Below are positions 37,801 to 41,629 of a DNA stretch of 64,000 nt, one piece after another; positions within the stretch are counted from its first letter, which is position 1, and every line of letters begins with the position of its first letter. The notes beneath the pieces were generated by a model. It had not been told where the DNA came from. It was given only the letters and a program-made list of their open reading frames with translations, and did not search any database. Source of the DNA: Euglena gracilis (lineage: Eukaryota; Euglenida; Euglenophyceae; Euglenales). The position numbers and the translations under genes were made by a program. Location: assembly GCA_039621445.1 (NCBI GenBank), contig CP154955.1, positions 61,101,564-61,165,563 of the forward strand. Reading direction: 5' to 3'.

Positions 37801-38726
37801 CCTTCGCGCGTGAATAAGTTGGGCCTGGGGGGAGTTGGGGGTCAAACGACAGTGATTCAGAAATTCGAAATCCAGTCGCTCGCGACTGAAAAAAAAATCC
37901 GGGAAACGGGCCGGGATCATGGTGATAGTCCGCCGGTTTTCACGGTCTACCCCGAGGGGAGGGGAGGGCGGGGTTGGGTCAAACCCCCCCTTTTCCCCAG
38001 TGGTAAGCTTTGCTCTTACCCATAAAGGGACAAGAGCTCAGTGACCCCCCCCTACCCTGGAAAATTTAAATACGTTCAAAATTGCACCACGAGGAATGAT
38101 TTCCCAGAAATGCCTTCGTCTGACGAAGTGGCTGGGAAATGTCGAAAACACACAGTTCCCAAGATGGCGTCCAATATTGTTAGGGTGAGTCGAGAATTTG
38201 TCCGGTTATGTGGCATGTGAGCCCAAAAGAAGGTGACCCCCCCCTGGGCTGTTGGGCCCAACTTCACCTGGGTCAATGTCCCCAGCGGGGGGAGGGGGGG
38301 CAGGACCACCCTGTATCTGTGTCGCCAAATGCAGTCGTCTGTGACCTCCAGGTGACCATGCCTCCATTTTTTTCACCCAAATTTATCCAGATGAGCGTCA
38401 TCGCGTCAAAGCCCATCGTACCACATTGTGTCTTTTTTTTTGGTGCGATGCGGCGCTCACATCGCACCGCACAACCGCCGCACCGCAGCGTCCCGCACTG
38501 CGTCGCCCCCCAGCCCACCCCAACCACCTCTCCTTTTCTGCTCACCACAATCCATTTGACCATTTGGGCTGCGGTGGATTTCACGCTCGTCCCTCGCTTG
38601 CGCTTGGGGGGGCCAGGCCTGGCTGCAGCACCAGCGGCGGCCTCCCTTGCGGCCCCTGCCCGGCCAGCACCCGCGCCCCGACGACGACGCCGACGCCAGC
38701 CCCCCGGCCCGGCCATCGGCCAGGCG
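5845..38726 (-). CDS. Receptor-type class III adenylate cyclase gene, split into about 20 exons (overall span)
   Basis: Gene-level entry; exons are listed separately. Minus-strand GC-rich exons in genomic order match the order of a kinetoplastid-type receptor adenylate cyclase: ectodomain exons (38.7-24.9 kb), a transmembrane exon (24.4 kb), catalytic exons (23.2, 21.9, 20.9, 19.1 and 17.0 kb) and a C-terminal tail (14.6-5.9 kb). The enzyme would sit in the plasma or flagellar membrane and make cAMP from ATP. Visible active-site residues are Asp in FTDI, Lys in YEVK, Asp in TIGDSF, Asp in DYYG, and Asn and Arg in VNTAAR; the Lys/Asp pair indicates ATP rather than GTP. The stretch between TIGDSFM and DYYG, which normally holds the VGIHTG-like strand, was not found, so the gene may be incomplete or hold exons I cannot see. 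The 5' end is uncertain. Order and identity of the catalytic exons are secure; some ectodomain and tail exons are inferred from codon bias and splice-like edges. Confidence 0.8.
6165..6385 (+). mobile_element. Family C repeat, right half
   Basis: Shares TTCGGTGCTTTGTGCCGGTC, ATTGGAAAAAAAATTCCACC, CTAACCAAATTTGGACTAGC and CCCTTAAGCAGAAGC with 5,360-5,540. The left half is absent. Confidence 0.6.
6436..6545 (-). CDS. C-terminal tail exon with CERLHV motif
   Basis: Minus-strand open stretch reading TTCTLPLAVGFCERLHVRNY followed by GCDQRSLQEMGRIPASI. The segment LPLAVGFCERLHV resembles the LLP.CERW.V segment that closes kinetoplastid receptor cyclases and is followed there by a similar polar helix. 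Splice edges are not obvious: no clean AG precedes it and no GT follows, so the coordinates are approximate. It lies between two family C repeats. Confidence 0.5.
8243..8460 (+). mobile_element. Family A element, right end lost or replaced
   Basis: Left part CAGGCTTCATTTTAAGACCC, then CACACGCAGGGTGGCGCGGG, AAATCGGGCCCGTCAAAGGC, TTTTCGGCGCTTCACGAAAA and GGTATACCCGGCGCCTCCGG, as at 25,571. The right terminus is replaced by GGACCCACCCACCAAGGTTG, which opens a sequence found inverted at 9,780-9,900. Confidence 0.6.
8631..8680 (+). repeat. Two adjacent perfect palindromes
   Basis: CACAGGTGGGCACCTGTG, then TTGCATTGGTGGGCACCACC with AATGCAA. Both share the same GGGC centre, so they may be two units of one motif. 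No gene nearby. Confidence 0.85.
10505..10608 (-). CDS. C-terminal tail exon of the cyclase gene (helical)
   Basis: Minus-strand exon after 'acccaaacag', reading SLTPLLRHHTVLRALLTLLG and TQTRRVREAAVPGM, with a donor ATG|GTGCAG. A leucine-rich amphipathic helix followed by RR.REA fits the helical C-terminal tail of kinetoplastid receptor cyclases (a leucine-rich helix shortly before a CERW-like motif), although the identity is low. Codons end mostly in G or C. The next exon carries CERLHV, consistent with that order. Confidence 0.55.
11574..11676 (-). CDS. C-terminal tail exon of the cyclase gene
   Basis: Minus-strand 103-bp exon after the acceptor 'cgggctgcag', reading PAASTAHSAQHQWAETHPLV and RNGTIGVEDLHR, closed by GGG|GTTGGG. 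It joins in phase to the exon at 14,579. Hydrophilic with no recognised motif; an intracellular linker of the cyclase is the best guess. The third-position bias is good but weaker than in the catalytic exons. Confidence 0.5.
12190..12790 (+). repeat. Long dispersed repeat with internal hairpin (copy 1)
   Basis: From GAAGTCGGACCCCAAGGGGG through ATGAAACATATTGTGGC and CAAAGCCTGTGGCCCATCAC to GGCCAGCCAGGAAGTGGCCG. All these landmarks occur reversed at 29,385-29,885. The centre TTGAACAAAGCCTGTGG..CACAAGCTTTTGTTCAA is an inverted repeat that can fold into a hairpin. No gene seen. Confidence 0.65.
14579..14669 (-). CDS. C-terminal tail exon of the cyclase gene
   Basis: Minus-strand 91-bp exon between the acceptor 'cgcccctgccccag' and the donor AAGCC|GTCTCA. 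The frame reads VDEHQPPGPDHQEPHTPLLA and PGVTKVEHK. It is hydrophilic and proline/histidine-rich, as expected for a disordered linker after the catalytic domain. It ends with two leftover bases, and the next exon (11,676) begins with one, so the two join in phase. Assignment to the cyclase rests on strand, order and phase. Confidence 0.5.
15626..15792 (+). mobile_element. Family A MITE-like element, short version
   Basis: AGGCTTCTTTTTAAC at the left, CTTAAAAAGAAGCCTG at the right. Interior keeps AAATCGGGCCATCTG, AAAAATTCTCGGCACTTCAT and the C-run/G-run arms but is shorter (167 bp). Confidence 0.65.
16940..17108 (-). CDS. Catalytic-domain C-terminal exon: EPVHLRQ..GRTFPPLRLD
   Basis: Minus-strand exon after a good acceptor ('ccgaatttcag'), reading APRLSLGPSEPVHLRQVLPA and GLQGRTFPPLRLDHAARAAM. 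In kinetoplastid cyclases the catalytic domain ends with ..LRG...PV.MYQ..AVPGRTFAALRLD; the EPVHLRQ and GRTFPPLRLD here correspond. The following PAPPPLPVAIQSRLRTF may be exon or intron, so the 3' edge near 16,940 is uncertain. Codons are G/C-ending. The start phase does not join cleanly to a GT donor after VWEA. Confidence 0.75.
17772..17947 (+). mobile_element. Family A MITE-like element, short version
   Basis: CAGGCTTCTTTTTACC at the left, GTTAATAAGAAGCCTG at the right. Interior GAAATCGGGCAACTGAGGGC and AAAAATTCTCCGCCGCTTTG match the copy at 15,626. Confidence 0.65.
18070..18490 (+). mobile_element. Family B repeat, partly rearranged
   Basis: Carries ACCAGTCAATAACTTTTCAG, GATTCAGGGGAAATTGAACC, TTTTTACCGACCCCAGGGGG and several CAGTCAGTCACT words. 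A further fragment continues at 18,595-18,680 (CACTCTGAAGAAACCAGTCA). The order differs from 3,815-4,135, suggesting two copies or a rearrangement. Confidence 0.55.
19053..19145 (-). CDS. Catalytic-domain exon: DYYG to VWEA
   Basis: Thirty-one codons on the minus strand: DYYGTVVNTAARVESVCHGG then QIGVTQEVWEA. It holds the adenine-specifying Asp (19,145-19,143), the transition-state Asn (19,124-19,122) and the Arg (19,112-19,110) of VNTAAR, and the GGQ turn. Kinetoplastid enzymes have DYYG..SN.AAR.E...NGGQ here, so the match is near residue for residue. A GT donor follows after GCG. Upstream, the frame continues as RAAGAGG with no AG acceptor at the exact start of the conserved block. All active-site residues expected in this part are intact. 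Confidence 0.88.
19627..19862 (+). repeat. Telomere-like CCCCTAA array, left
   Basis: Runs of CCCCCTAACCCC with variable C number. It resembles a degenerate form of the CCCTAA telomere repeat of many eukaryotes, kept on one strand. Interstitial, inside the cyclase gene, between catalytic exons. Confidence 0.75.
19895..20365 (+). repeat. ~116-bp tandem repeat, about four copies
   Basis: GTCGTATGCAACTGTCCGGC recurs at 19,914, 20,028, 20,144 and 20,261 (spacings 114, 116, 117), each followed by a G-run, CTCCGCC, a C-run, AGAACCAAAATAACACAATC and GGAAATTTTTTTTGAGGAAA. A fifth copy is truncated. Length differences lie in the G and C runs. Open frames through it are repeat artefacts. Confidence 0.85.
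20539..20685 (+). repeat. Telomere-like CCCCTAA array, right
   Basis: Same composition and strand as 19,627-19,862, on the other side of the 116-bp array. A copy of a widespread repeat containing CCAGGTCCAGGAGGCCAAAA lies between it and the 116-bp array (20,400-20,538). Confidence 0.7.
20909..20941 (-). CDS. Catalytic-domain micro-exon: TIGDSFM
   Basis: Eleven codons on the minus strand, TIGDSFMCAAE, exactly in phase 0 if joined after YEVK. TIGDSFM is the most conserved motif of the family; its Asp (codon 20,932-20,930) is the second metal ligand. The flanking bases are gggaccg before and ggcgaaag after, neither of which is AG or GT. The frame runs on as GESPQRGHWG, which does not resemble the expected helix, so I end the exon after CAAE. 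The next ~60-90 residues of the domain are not visible. Confidence 0.8.
21590..21615 (+). repeat. 26-bp palindrome
   Basis: TATTATGCACC and GGTGCATAATA flank a 4-base centre TTCT. Intronic, just upstream (in plus coordinates) of the YEVK exon. Confidence 0.85.
21831..21941 (-). CDS. Catalytic-domain exon: LWATIPDVM to YEVK
   Basis: Minus-strand frame PSTRLWATIPDVMATALHAH followed by HTLIRCLIARHRLYEVK. It matches the first helix and second strand of kinetoplastid-type cyclases (STALWA..P..M..A...HH..IR.L......YEVKT). The Lys of YEVK (codon 21,833-21,831) is the residue that recognises adenine. Codons end in G or C throughout. A GT occurs inside YEV|K, but using it would drop the Lys and put the next exon out of frame. 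The coordinates here keep the Lys; see the finding on splice sites. Confidence 0.85.
23227..23260 (-). CDS. Catalytic-domain exon: first metal-binding strand (FTDIQ)
   Basis: A 34-bp minus-strand exon after the acceptor 'atggtagcag', reading PWGCILFTDIQ. ILFTDIQ is the first beta strand of class III nucleotide cyclases, and its Asp (codon at 23,235-23,233) is one of the two that bind Mg2+. Kinetoplastid enzymes have LIFTDIESSTALW here, so the next residues should be supplied by the exon at 21,941. After CAG the intron starts with GC rather than GT. The frame stays open to 23,198, but that extension does not resemble the family. Confidence 0.75.
24348..24511 (-). CDS. Transmembrane exon of the receptor adenylate cyclase
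   Basis: The minus-strand frame encodes a hydrophobic helix of about 25 residues (DVVMVVAAVVVGTVVGSLGL) ending in GWYLHRKG, followed by a basic juxtamembrane RDNSAAPKKPN. In kinetoplastid receptor cyclases the single membrane helix is followed by a closely similar RDN..APK.P..P segment directly before the FTDI strand of the catalytic domain, so this is a diagnostic junction. The positive charges after the helix put the C-terminus in the cytoplasm. A donor GT follows KKPN; a GC donor two bases later would fit the next exon's phase better. Upstream, ATFLEGPVGLWHESR with a GTATGT donor (about 24,512-24,558) may be a separate small exon or part of this one. Confidence 0.75.
24897..25050 (-). CDS. 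Membrane-proximal ectodomain exon of the cyclase gene
   Basis: Minus-strand open stretch after the acceptor-like 'gcacgccag'. The frame reads ATEVAVVTIERRVEPLAFSY and ATATCDIQYLPYVPAGPRSS. Codon bias is strong. A donor-like CACTG|GTGACG closes it at 24,897. It is the last clear coding block before the transmembrane exon, so it should lie just outside the membrane. The strand-rich VAVVTIERRV..LAFSY pattern suits a beta-rich terminal part of the ectodomain. Confidence 0.55.
25571..25825 (+). mobile_element. Family A MITE-like element with CAGGCTTCTTTTTAA ends
   Basis: Left end CAGGCTTCTTTTTAAG, right end CTTAAAAAGATGCCTG, forming imperfect terminal inverted repeats. Inside: C-run/G-run palindromes, CACCCAGGGTGGCGCGGGAC, TTTTTCGGTGCTTCGCGCCG, then GGTATACCCGGCGCCTCCGG. 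About 255 bp, no ORF. Best-preserved copy in the window; others are at 15,626, 17,772 and 39,279, with a partial one at 8,243. No clear target-site duplication. Confidence 0.7.
26651..26779 (-). CDS. Cysteine-containing ectodomain exon of the cyclase gene
   Basis: Minus-strand exon preceded by a long CA-rich intron end and the acceptor 'cacgcacgcag'. In phase 0 it reads ELHWPRLGPNGTTLGPYFAA followed by MCTAGVLSCECNEGLRAQA. NGT is a possible glycosylation site, and three cysteines in CTAGVLSCEC suggest extracellular disulphides. Almost every codon ends in G or C. The 3' edge is unclear: no good GT follows, only CAG|GCCACC (a GC donor) or a weaker GTGCTC further on. Confidence 0.55.
26790..26992 (+). 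repeat. TG microsatellite
   Basis: Interrupted (TG)n of about 200 bp. On the minus (transcribed) strand it is a CA run ending just before the acceptor of the exon at 26,651-26,779. Frames across it are artefacts. Confidence 0.9.
27008..27475 (+). repeat. AAAAATGCGC decamer array
   Basis: Repeats of AAAAATGCGC in both orientations (ATGCGCATTTTT), interrupted by A-rich sequence. Low complexity, no coding signal. Confidence 0.8.
27871..28013 (-). CDS. Ectodomain exon of the cyclase gene
   Basis: Minus-strand exon between acceptor 'ttccgtacag' and donor CTGTTCAAG|GTCGAC, 143 bp, ending in phase 0. The frame includes LGDAVAYGTVLGAALAVVLP, then NDPLLAYTTPSQVLAAWYRS and LFK. The pattern suggests an alpha/beta segment of the binding ectodomain (VLPQANDPLLAYTTP, then a helix). 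The ALAVVL stretch is too short and broken for a membrane helix. G/C third positions are nearly universal. It joins in phase to the next exon (26,779, phase 0). Confidence 0.6.
28285..28530. other. GC-rich block with nested inverted repeats, function unknown
   Basis: GCGCGTTGTGC (about 28,299) pairs with GCACAACGCGC (28,404). GGTACCAGT (28,416) pairs with ACTGGTACC (28,438). TCGGTAACCCGGGTTTACCG with a final A at 28,490-28,510 is a near-palindrome. No coding frame with the usual codon bias and no tRNA or snRNA consensus that I can see. It might be a structured RNA or a recombined repeat. Confidence 0.35.
28779..28811 (+). repeat. AT dinucleotide repeat
   Basis: Pure (AT)n of about 30 bp in an intron of the cyclase gene. 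Other short simple repeats: GT at 30,256-30,298 and 40,815-40,857, ATC at 34,385-34,412, CTT at 17,996-18,015, TA at 43,968-43,985. Confidence 0.9.
29144..29218 (-). CDS. Possible small exon (25 codons)
   Basis: On the minus strand, acceptor 'gggtctgcag' and donor GGGG|GTAGACG bracket 75 bp, a whole number of codons. The open frame reads AWPWRSTPPGPVPMFGPGMV. It lies between two better ectodomain exons of the cyclase gene, on the same strand. Proline richness and lack of homology keep confidence low; it may be a chance match in a GC-rich repeat. Confidence 0.3.
29385..29885 (-). repeat. Long dispersed repeat with internal hairpin (copy 2, inverted)
   Basis: Reverse orientation of 12,190-12,790: GGCCACTTCCTGGCCGACCG, ACAAAAGCCTGTGATGGACC with ACAGGCTTTGTTCAA (hairpin), ATATGTTTCATCGC and TTGGGGTCCGACTTCAACCG in mirrored order. 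Confidence 0.65.
30400..30680 (+). repeat. Family E repeat (GGTCGGTATGAATGG)
   Basis: AAACCCCCCACCCCATTTAC, GACGGGTCGATCACTTCCAC, ATTTCTTGAAATTCCGGGGG, then GCCAAAAAGTGGACGC and TTTGTGCTTATTGCGAC. The whole order is repeated at 40,863-41,175. Both copies follow a GT microsatellite. Confidence 0.65.
31640..31770 (-). CDS. Probable ectodomain exon of the cyclase gene
   Basis: Minus-strand frame after an acceptor-like 'gacgccccccag', reading SPRAVHLQATVNVSQYPQAS and CLHYPFAQGMVPLAARL. NVS is a possible N-glycosylation site, consistent with an extracellular segment. Codons are mostly G/C-ending. A GTAAAC just after HLQAT could be an internal donor giving a shorter exon ending at about 31,719; otherwise the frame stays open to about 31,640. 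The 3' edge is therefore uncertain. Confidence 0.45.
32067..32191 (-). CDS. Ectodomain exon of the cyclase gene
   Basis: Minus-strand exon with a good acceptor ('ccttttggcag') and donor (CCACG|GTGGGC). The preferred frame contains GAVVAVGSDADVLQWFLALG and TLPGLRLLIPGQGH. Alternating short hydrophobic strands and helices of the form VVAVGSD..VLQWFLAL..LPGLRLLIPG resemble the alternating fold of periplasmic-binding-protein ectodomains, which agrees with the expected extracellular domain. That fold is an inference, not a motif match. Codon third positions are nearly all G or C. The phase does not join directly to the exon at 34,461, so another exon between them is likely. Confidence 0.55.
33345..33830 (+). 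mobile_element. Family C repeat, diverged
   Basis: Shares GTCTACTGGCTAGCCAG, TTGGCTGATTATGTTCCAAA, GGGCATTTTCGGCAAG and TTCGGTGCTTCGTGCTGGTC with 5,140-5,545. An extra middle section has a duplicated module (GTGGACTGCTGCCTTTGGCG and GTGGACCGCCGCCTTCGACG, about 93 bp apart). Confidence 0.55.
34461..34688 (-). CDS. Ectodomain exon of the cyclase gene (76 codons)
   Basis: One of the clearest exons. On the minus strand it runs from a CAG acceptor to a good donor (AAG|GTCAGG), 228 bp, exactly 76 codons in phase 0 at both ends. The frame is alanine- and glutamine-rich, including AAALEVLVQSIHTLQQQPAT and SQLYNTAGAALQGLTSARGQ, and reads as a helical soluble segment. Codons end almost exclusively in G or C. 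In kinetoplastid receptor cyclases the long region before the membrane helix folds like a periplasmic binding protein; this exon would be part of that region, but I see no diagnostic motif. An ATC microsatellite lies immediately 3' of it. Confidence 0.6.
36750..36861 (-). CDS. Probable ectodomain exon of the cyclase gene
   Basis: The minus-strand frame reads FNATDLKVQASVPLELMGLV and continues AFARPASPSSPS, with a very strong G/C third-position bias and a possible N-glycosylation site (NAT). A donor-like GGG|GTTTT closes it at 36,750; the acceptor AG at 36,862 is weak, with no pyrimidine tract. Position places it in the extracellular part. The surrounding bases are T-rich intron and a C-run/G-run repeat carrying a GCGCCTTCGGCGC hairpin just 3' of the exon in transcript direction. 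Confidence 0.45.
37845..38050 (+). repeat. Dispersed repeat with GGTAAG..CTTACC hairpin
   Basis: TCCAGTCGCTCGCGACTGAA (a palindrome TCGCTCGCGA), CGGGCCGGGATCATGGTGAT, TTTTCCCCAGTGGTAAGCTT and GCTCTTACCC. The parts recur at 63,245-63,520, with the GGTAAG part inverted relative to the rest. Confidence 0.6.
38600..38726 (-). CDS. Probable early exon of the cyclase gene (ectodomain or N-terminus)
   Basis: Minus-strand open stretch with nearly all codons ending in G or C, preceded by an acceptor-like 'cgctgtcag'. The preferred frame contains a small hydrophobic patch GVGVVVGARVLAGQG followed by RPPLVLQPGLAPP. Other frames have weaker third-position bias. The 3' edge is uncertain: a GT follows RPPL at about 38,632 and the frame stays open to about 38,600. 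If it belongs to the cyclase, it would lie in or before the ligand-binding ectodomain. No recognisable domain on its own. Confidence 0.4.
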
Positions 38727-39278
38727 CTGACAGCGCGAAGCGAAACCCCAGTTTCTGCCAGGAAGCTTGGTTGTTGTCCCCAACACTCACTGGCTTAGGT
38801 CTGGTGTTTCCCCGCGCGCTGCTGAAAGCCAGCCGTTAGCCTTTCCCAGAATTGAATTTCAAGCGCTTTCCAACTGTTGCTTTTTTTCAAGCCGTTGCTT
38901 TTTTTTTGAAACTTTTTCCACATTTGAATTTAAACACCCCGCTTCCCTCCTCCCTCCCCCCTGCCCCTTGAGAACAAGCAATTGTCAATTTTTTGACATT
39001 TTTTTCAATCAACAACTTTTTGGCCAACAAATTTCACATCCAAAAAATGTTCGAACAATATGAAAACCATGCTTTTCGTCCACCCAGACCCCCAAATTGC
39101 ATAAAATCGTACCCCCCCGTTTGAACTTGCGCTGTTTTTCTGTTTTTTTTGTCTTTTTTTATATGCATTTTTCACATTTTTTCATCACTTTTTTGAGGGC
39201 CTATGTTGCGTTTACGTACAGCAACATTTTTTTTTTCGTTTCATTTGTGTCCGAGGCATCATCACCAGCCATCGGGGA

Positions 39279-39544
39279 CAGGCTTCTTTTTAAGTCAACC
39301 TGACCCCCCCCCCCCGGGGGAAGTGGGGGTTGGTGGGTGGGTTCCGGGCCGGACCCCCGGGGGGGGTCCTGCGACGAGAGGCGCTGGGTATACCTTTTTG
39401 GCGCGAAGCACCGAAAATTTTTGGAAATTGCCTTTAACGGGGCCGATTTTGGGGGGGGCTCCCCCCCCCCCCGGGGGGGCCCCGTGCCACCCTGGGTGGG
39501 TGGGGGGGCCCCCCCCTCCCCCCGGGGGTCTTAAAAGAAGCCTG
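39279..39544 (-). mobile_element. Family A MITE-like element, reverse orientation
   Basis: Ends CAGGCTTCTTTTTAAG and CTTAAAAGAAGCCTG. The interior is the reverse complement of the copy at 25,571 (GGTATACC, GGCGCGAAGCACCGAAAA, CAGGGTGGCAC-type words). Confidence 0.7.
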
Positions 39545-40817
39545 ATCGGGGACCCACCTCGGGGGGTGGGGGAGGTTTAGCCAGCCAGCAGACTTTTATC
39601 CAGCGATGGATTTCAACGCTGCACAAAATGGGTCGAAATGGGTTCCCTGGCTCAAAATTTGGATTTGAAAACTGCTGATTTTTGGGACTTTTCTTTTTGC
39701 AACTTCTTTTTTTTCTATCATCTCTCTGGCAAAGAAAACAAAAAATGCCAACTGAATACGTAAGGAAGGGCGGGGGGTTCTTTTAAGCCAAAGTGGACCA
39801 TCCCTGGGGGTCCAGCCAGCCAGCCAGCAGCCTTTTTACAGCCCCGGACCCCCCCTCCCCCCATCGACAAGGGTTAATTGTTTTCCAGCCGCCCTTCGGG
39901 AGGATTTTTGGATTAATGGATTCTTGGCTTTCGGAGGTTTCAAAAATGGTCCAATGATAGGCAAAATGGGCCGGAAACAGTTTGAAGAAGTTTGAAGAGC
40001 TGGCCAGGGCGAATTTGGGGTTTAAAAAAATCAATTTTTTGCATAGTTGGCAGTGCTTTGGGCATTTCTGGAGTTTTGGTTGTTTTTTTTTGGCAAAAAC
40101 AGGTCGACTTTGGGGGAACAAGTTTATTTCTGGTATCCTTGCATCATTGCCCACCCAAAACGTCAAAAATATTTTTTTGACAGTTTAATTTCGACCTCAC
40201 TCGACCCCCGGACCAGGACGTCGCGTAGTAACCCCTCCCTTGAGGGGGTCCAGCTCAAAGGCTGGAAAATCTGGGCTGGCTTGAAACAGGCTGCTGGCTG
40301 ACCCCCCCCCCCCATCCCCCCATGGGTCCTCCGGCTGGAACTGGGCCGGCCCCACCTGGGGACGCAAAAATATGATCGTTTTTCCATCAAATTTGCCTCT
40401 GGATATTGCACTGAATGTGCTTGGACGGGGTTTTTCTCTCTCGCTTGGGGACCTTCCTGACGTAAGGTCCATCTGCCAGCACCCCCTTCATGCATGCTTC
40501 TATGCTTTTGCATTGTTTGTTGTGGGTGTGTGTGCGTACGTGTGTGCGTGCAACTGTGTGTGTGAGTGAGTGAGTCACTGCGTGTGTGAGTGCGCGTGCG
40601 TGCGTGCATGTGTGTATTGTGTTGTGTTGCGTTGTGTCGTGTTGTGTTAACGGGTGGGGACCCAGGGGATAAATTCGCCGCCAGTCGCCCCATAAACTAC
40701 TTTTTTCTTGTGGTAAGGTGCAGTCATATCGCAGCCGCCCGCCCGCCCCCCCTTATTTTGAAGAGCATTATGGAATGGGGCAGGATCTAGGACCCCTTGG
40801 AGGGCCCAAAGGAGTCC

Positions 40818-40856
<39 letters not shown>

Positions 40857-40862
40857 TATATG

Positions 40863-41335
40863 TAAACCCCCCCATTTTTACCGACGGGTCGGTTTGGATG
40901 TCATTTTCACATTTCTTGAAATCCCGGGGGGTCGACATAAATGGAGGAGTCGGTATAAATGAGTCATGGTGCTCAACTTGGGGGGGGGGGCTGGGACGAG
41001 GCGATGTGCATTCATCCTCTCCCCAATTTCTCGTCCACCCCTCAAAAAGCAACAGTTTATCGGTTCACAATTTGCCGAAAGTCAGACGCTTTGTTTGCAC
41101 CTGGGTGCTTTTTTGTGTTTACTGCGACCTCCTTGTGCTTCTTGTGCTTTGCCTTTGTGTGCACCGGATGCAAGAGAGGGGGTCGGTATACGTGGATATC
41201 TGTTGATTTTTCCAAGGGAGGTCGGCATTAATGGGGGAGTCGGTATAAATGGATTTTTTCTGATTTTTCGGGGGGGTCAGTATAAATGGGGGGAGCCGGT
41301 ATGAACAGGGGGTCGTCCTAAATGGGGGGGTTTAA
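40863..41335 (+). repeat. Family E repeat with additional GGTATAAATGG units
   Basis: First part matches 30,400-30,680 (GACGGGTCGGTTTGGATGTC, ATTTCTTGAAATCCCGGGGG, GCCGAAAGTCAGACGC, TTTACTGCGACCTCC). It continues with repeated GAGTCGGTATAAATGG-type words and GGGTCGTCCTAAATGGGGGG, which also occur at 36,975-37,035. Confidence 0.6.
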
Positions 41336-41337
41336 TT

Positions 41338-41512
41338 GTGTCTGTGTGTCTGTCTGTGTGTGTGTGTGTGTTGTGTGTTGTGTGTTGTGTGTTGTGTGTT
41401 GTGTGTTGTGTGTTGTGTGTTGTGTGTGTGTGTGTGTGTGTTGTGTGTTGTGTGGTGTGTGTTGTCTCTCTCTCTCTCTCTCTGTGTGTGTTGTGTGTGT
41501 GTGTGTGAGCCC
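41338..41512 (+). repeat. GT/GTGTTGT microsatellite with a CT run
   Basis: TGTGTGTCTGTCTG, then many GTTGTGT units, then (CT)9-10 and more GT. Lies within the divergent strand-switch interval side of the candidate exon at 41,542. Confidence 0.9.
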
Positions 41513-41541
41513 CAATGCCACCCATTATACTGGGAACCAAC

Positions 41542-41629
41542 CCCGGGCCGGCTCTTCTGGCGCCGCCTGCTTCCGATCGGGGCGCCGCCGCGCCGCGCAC
41601 CGCAGTGACGTCCCGCCACTCCTCCGTAA
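41542..41629 (-). CDS. Possible exon upstream of the cyclase gene
   Basis: On the minus strand an acceptor-like 'ctctgcag' precedes an open GC-rich stretch reading TEEWRDVTAVRGAAAPRSEA, with a possible GT donor at the other edge. Codon third positions are mostly G or C, as in the secure exons. It is flanked on its 3' side by a GT-rich microsatellite. It could be an early exon of the cyclase gene or of a separate minus-strand gene. I recognise no domain, and position and strand are its only link to the cyclase. Confidence 0.25.
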
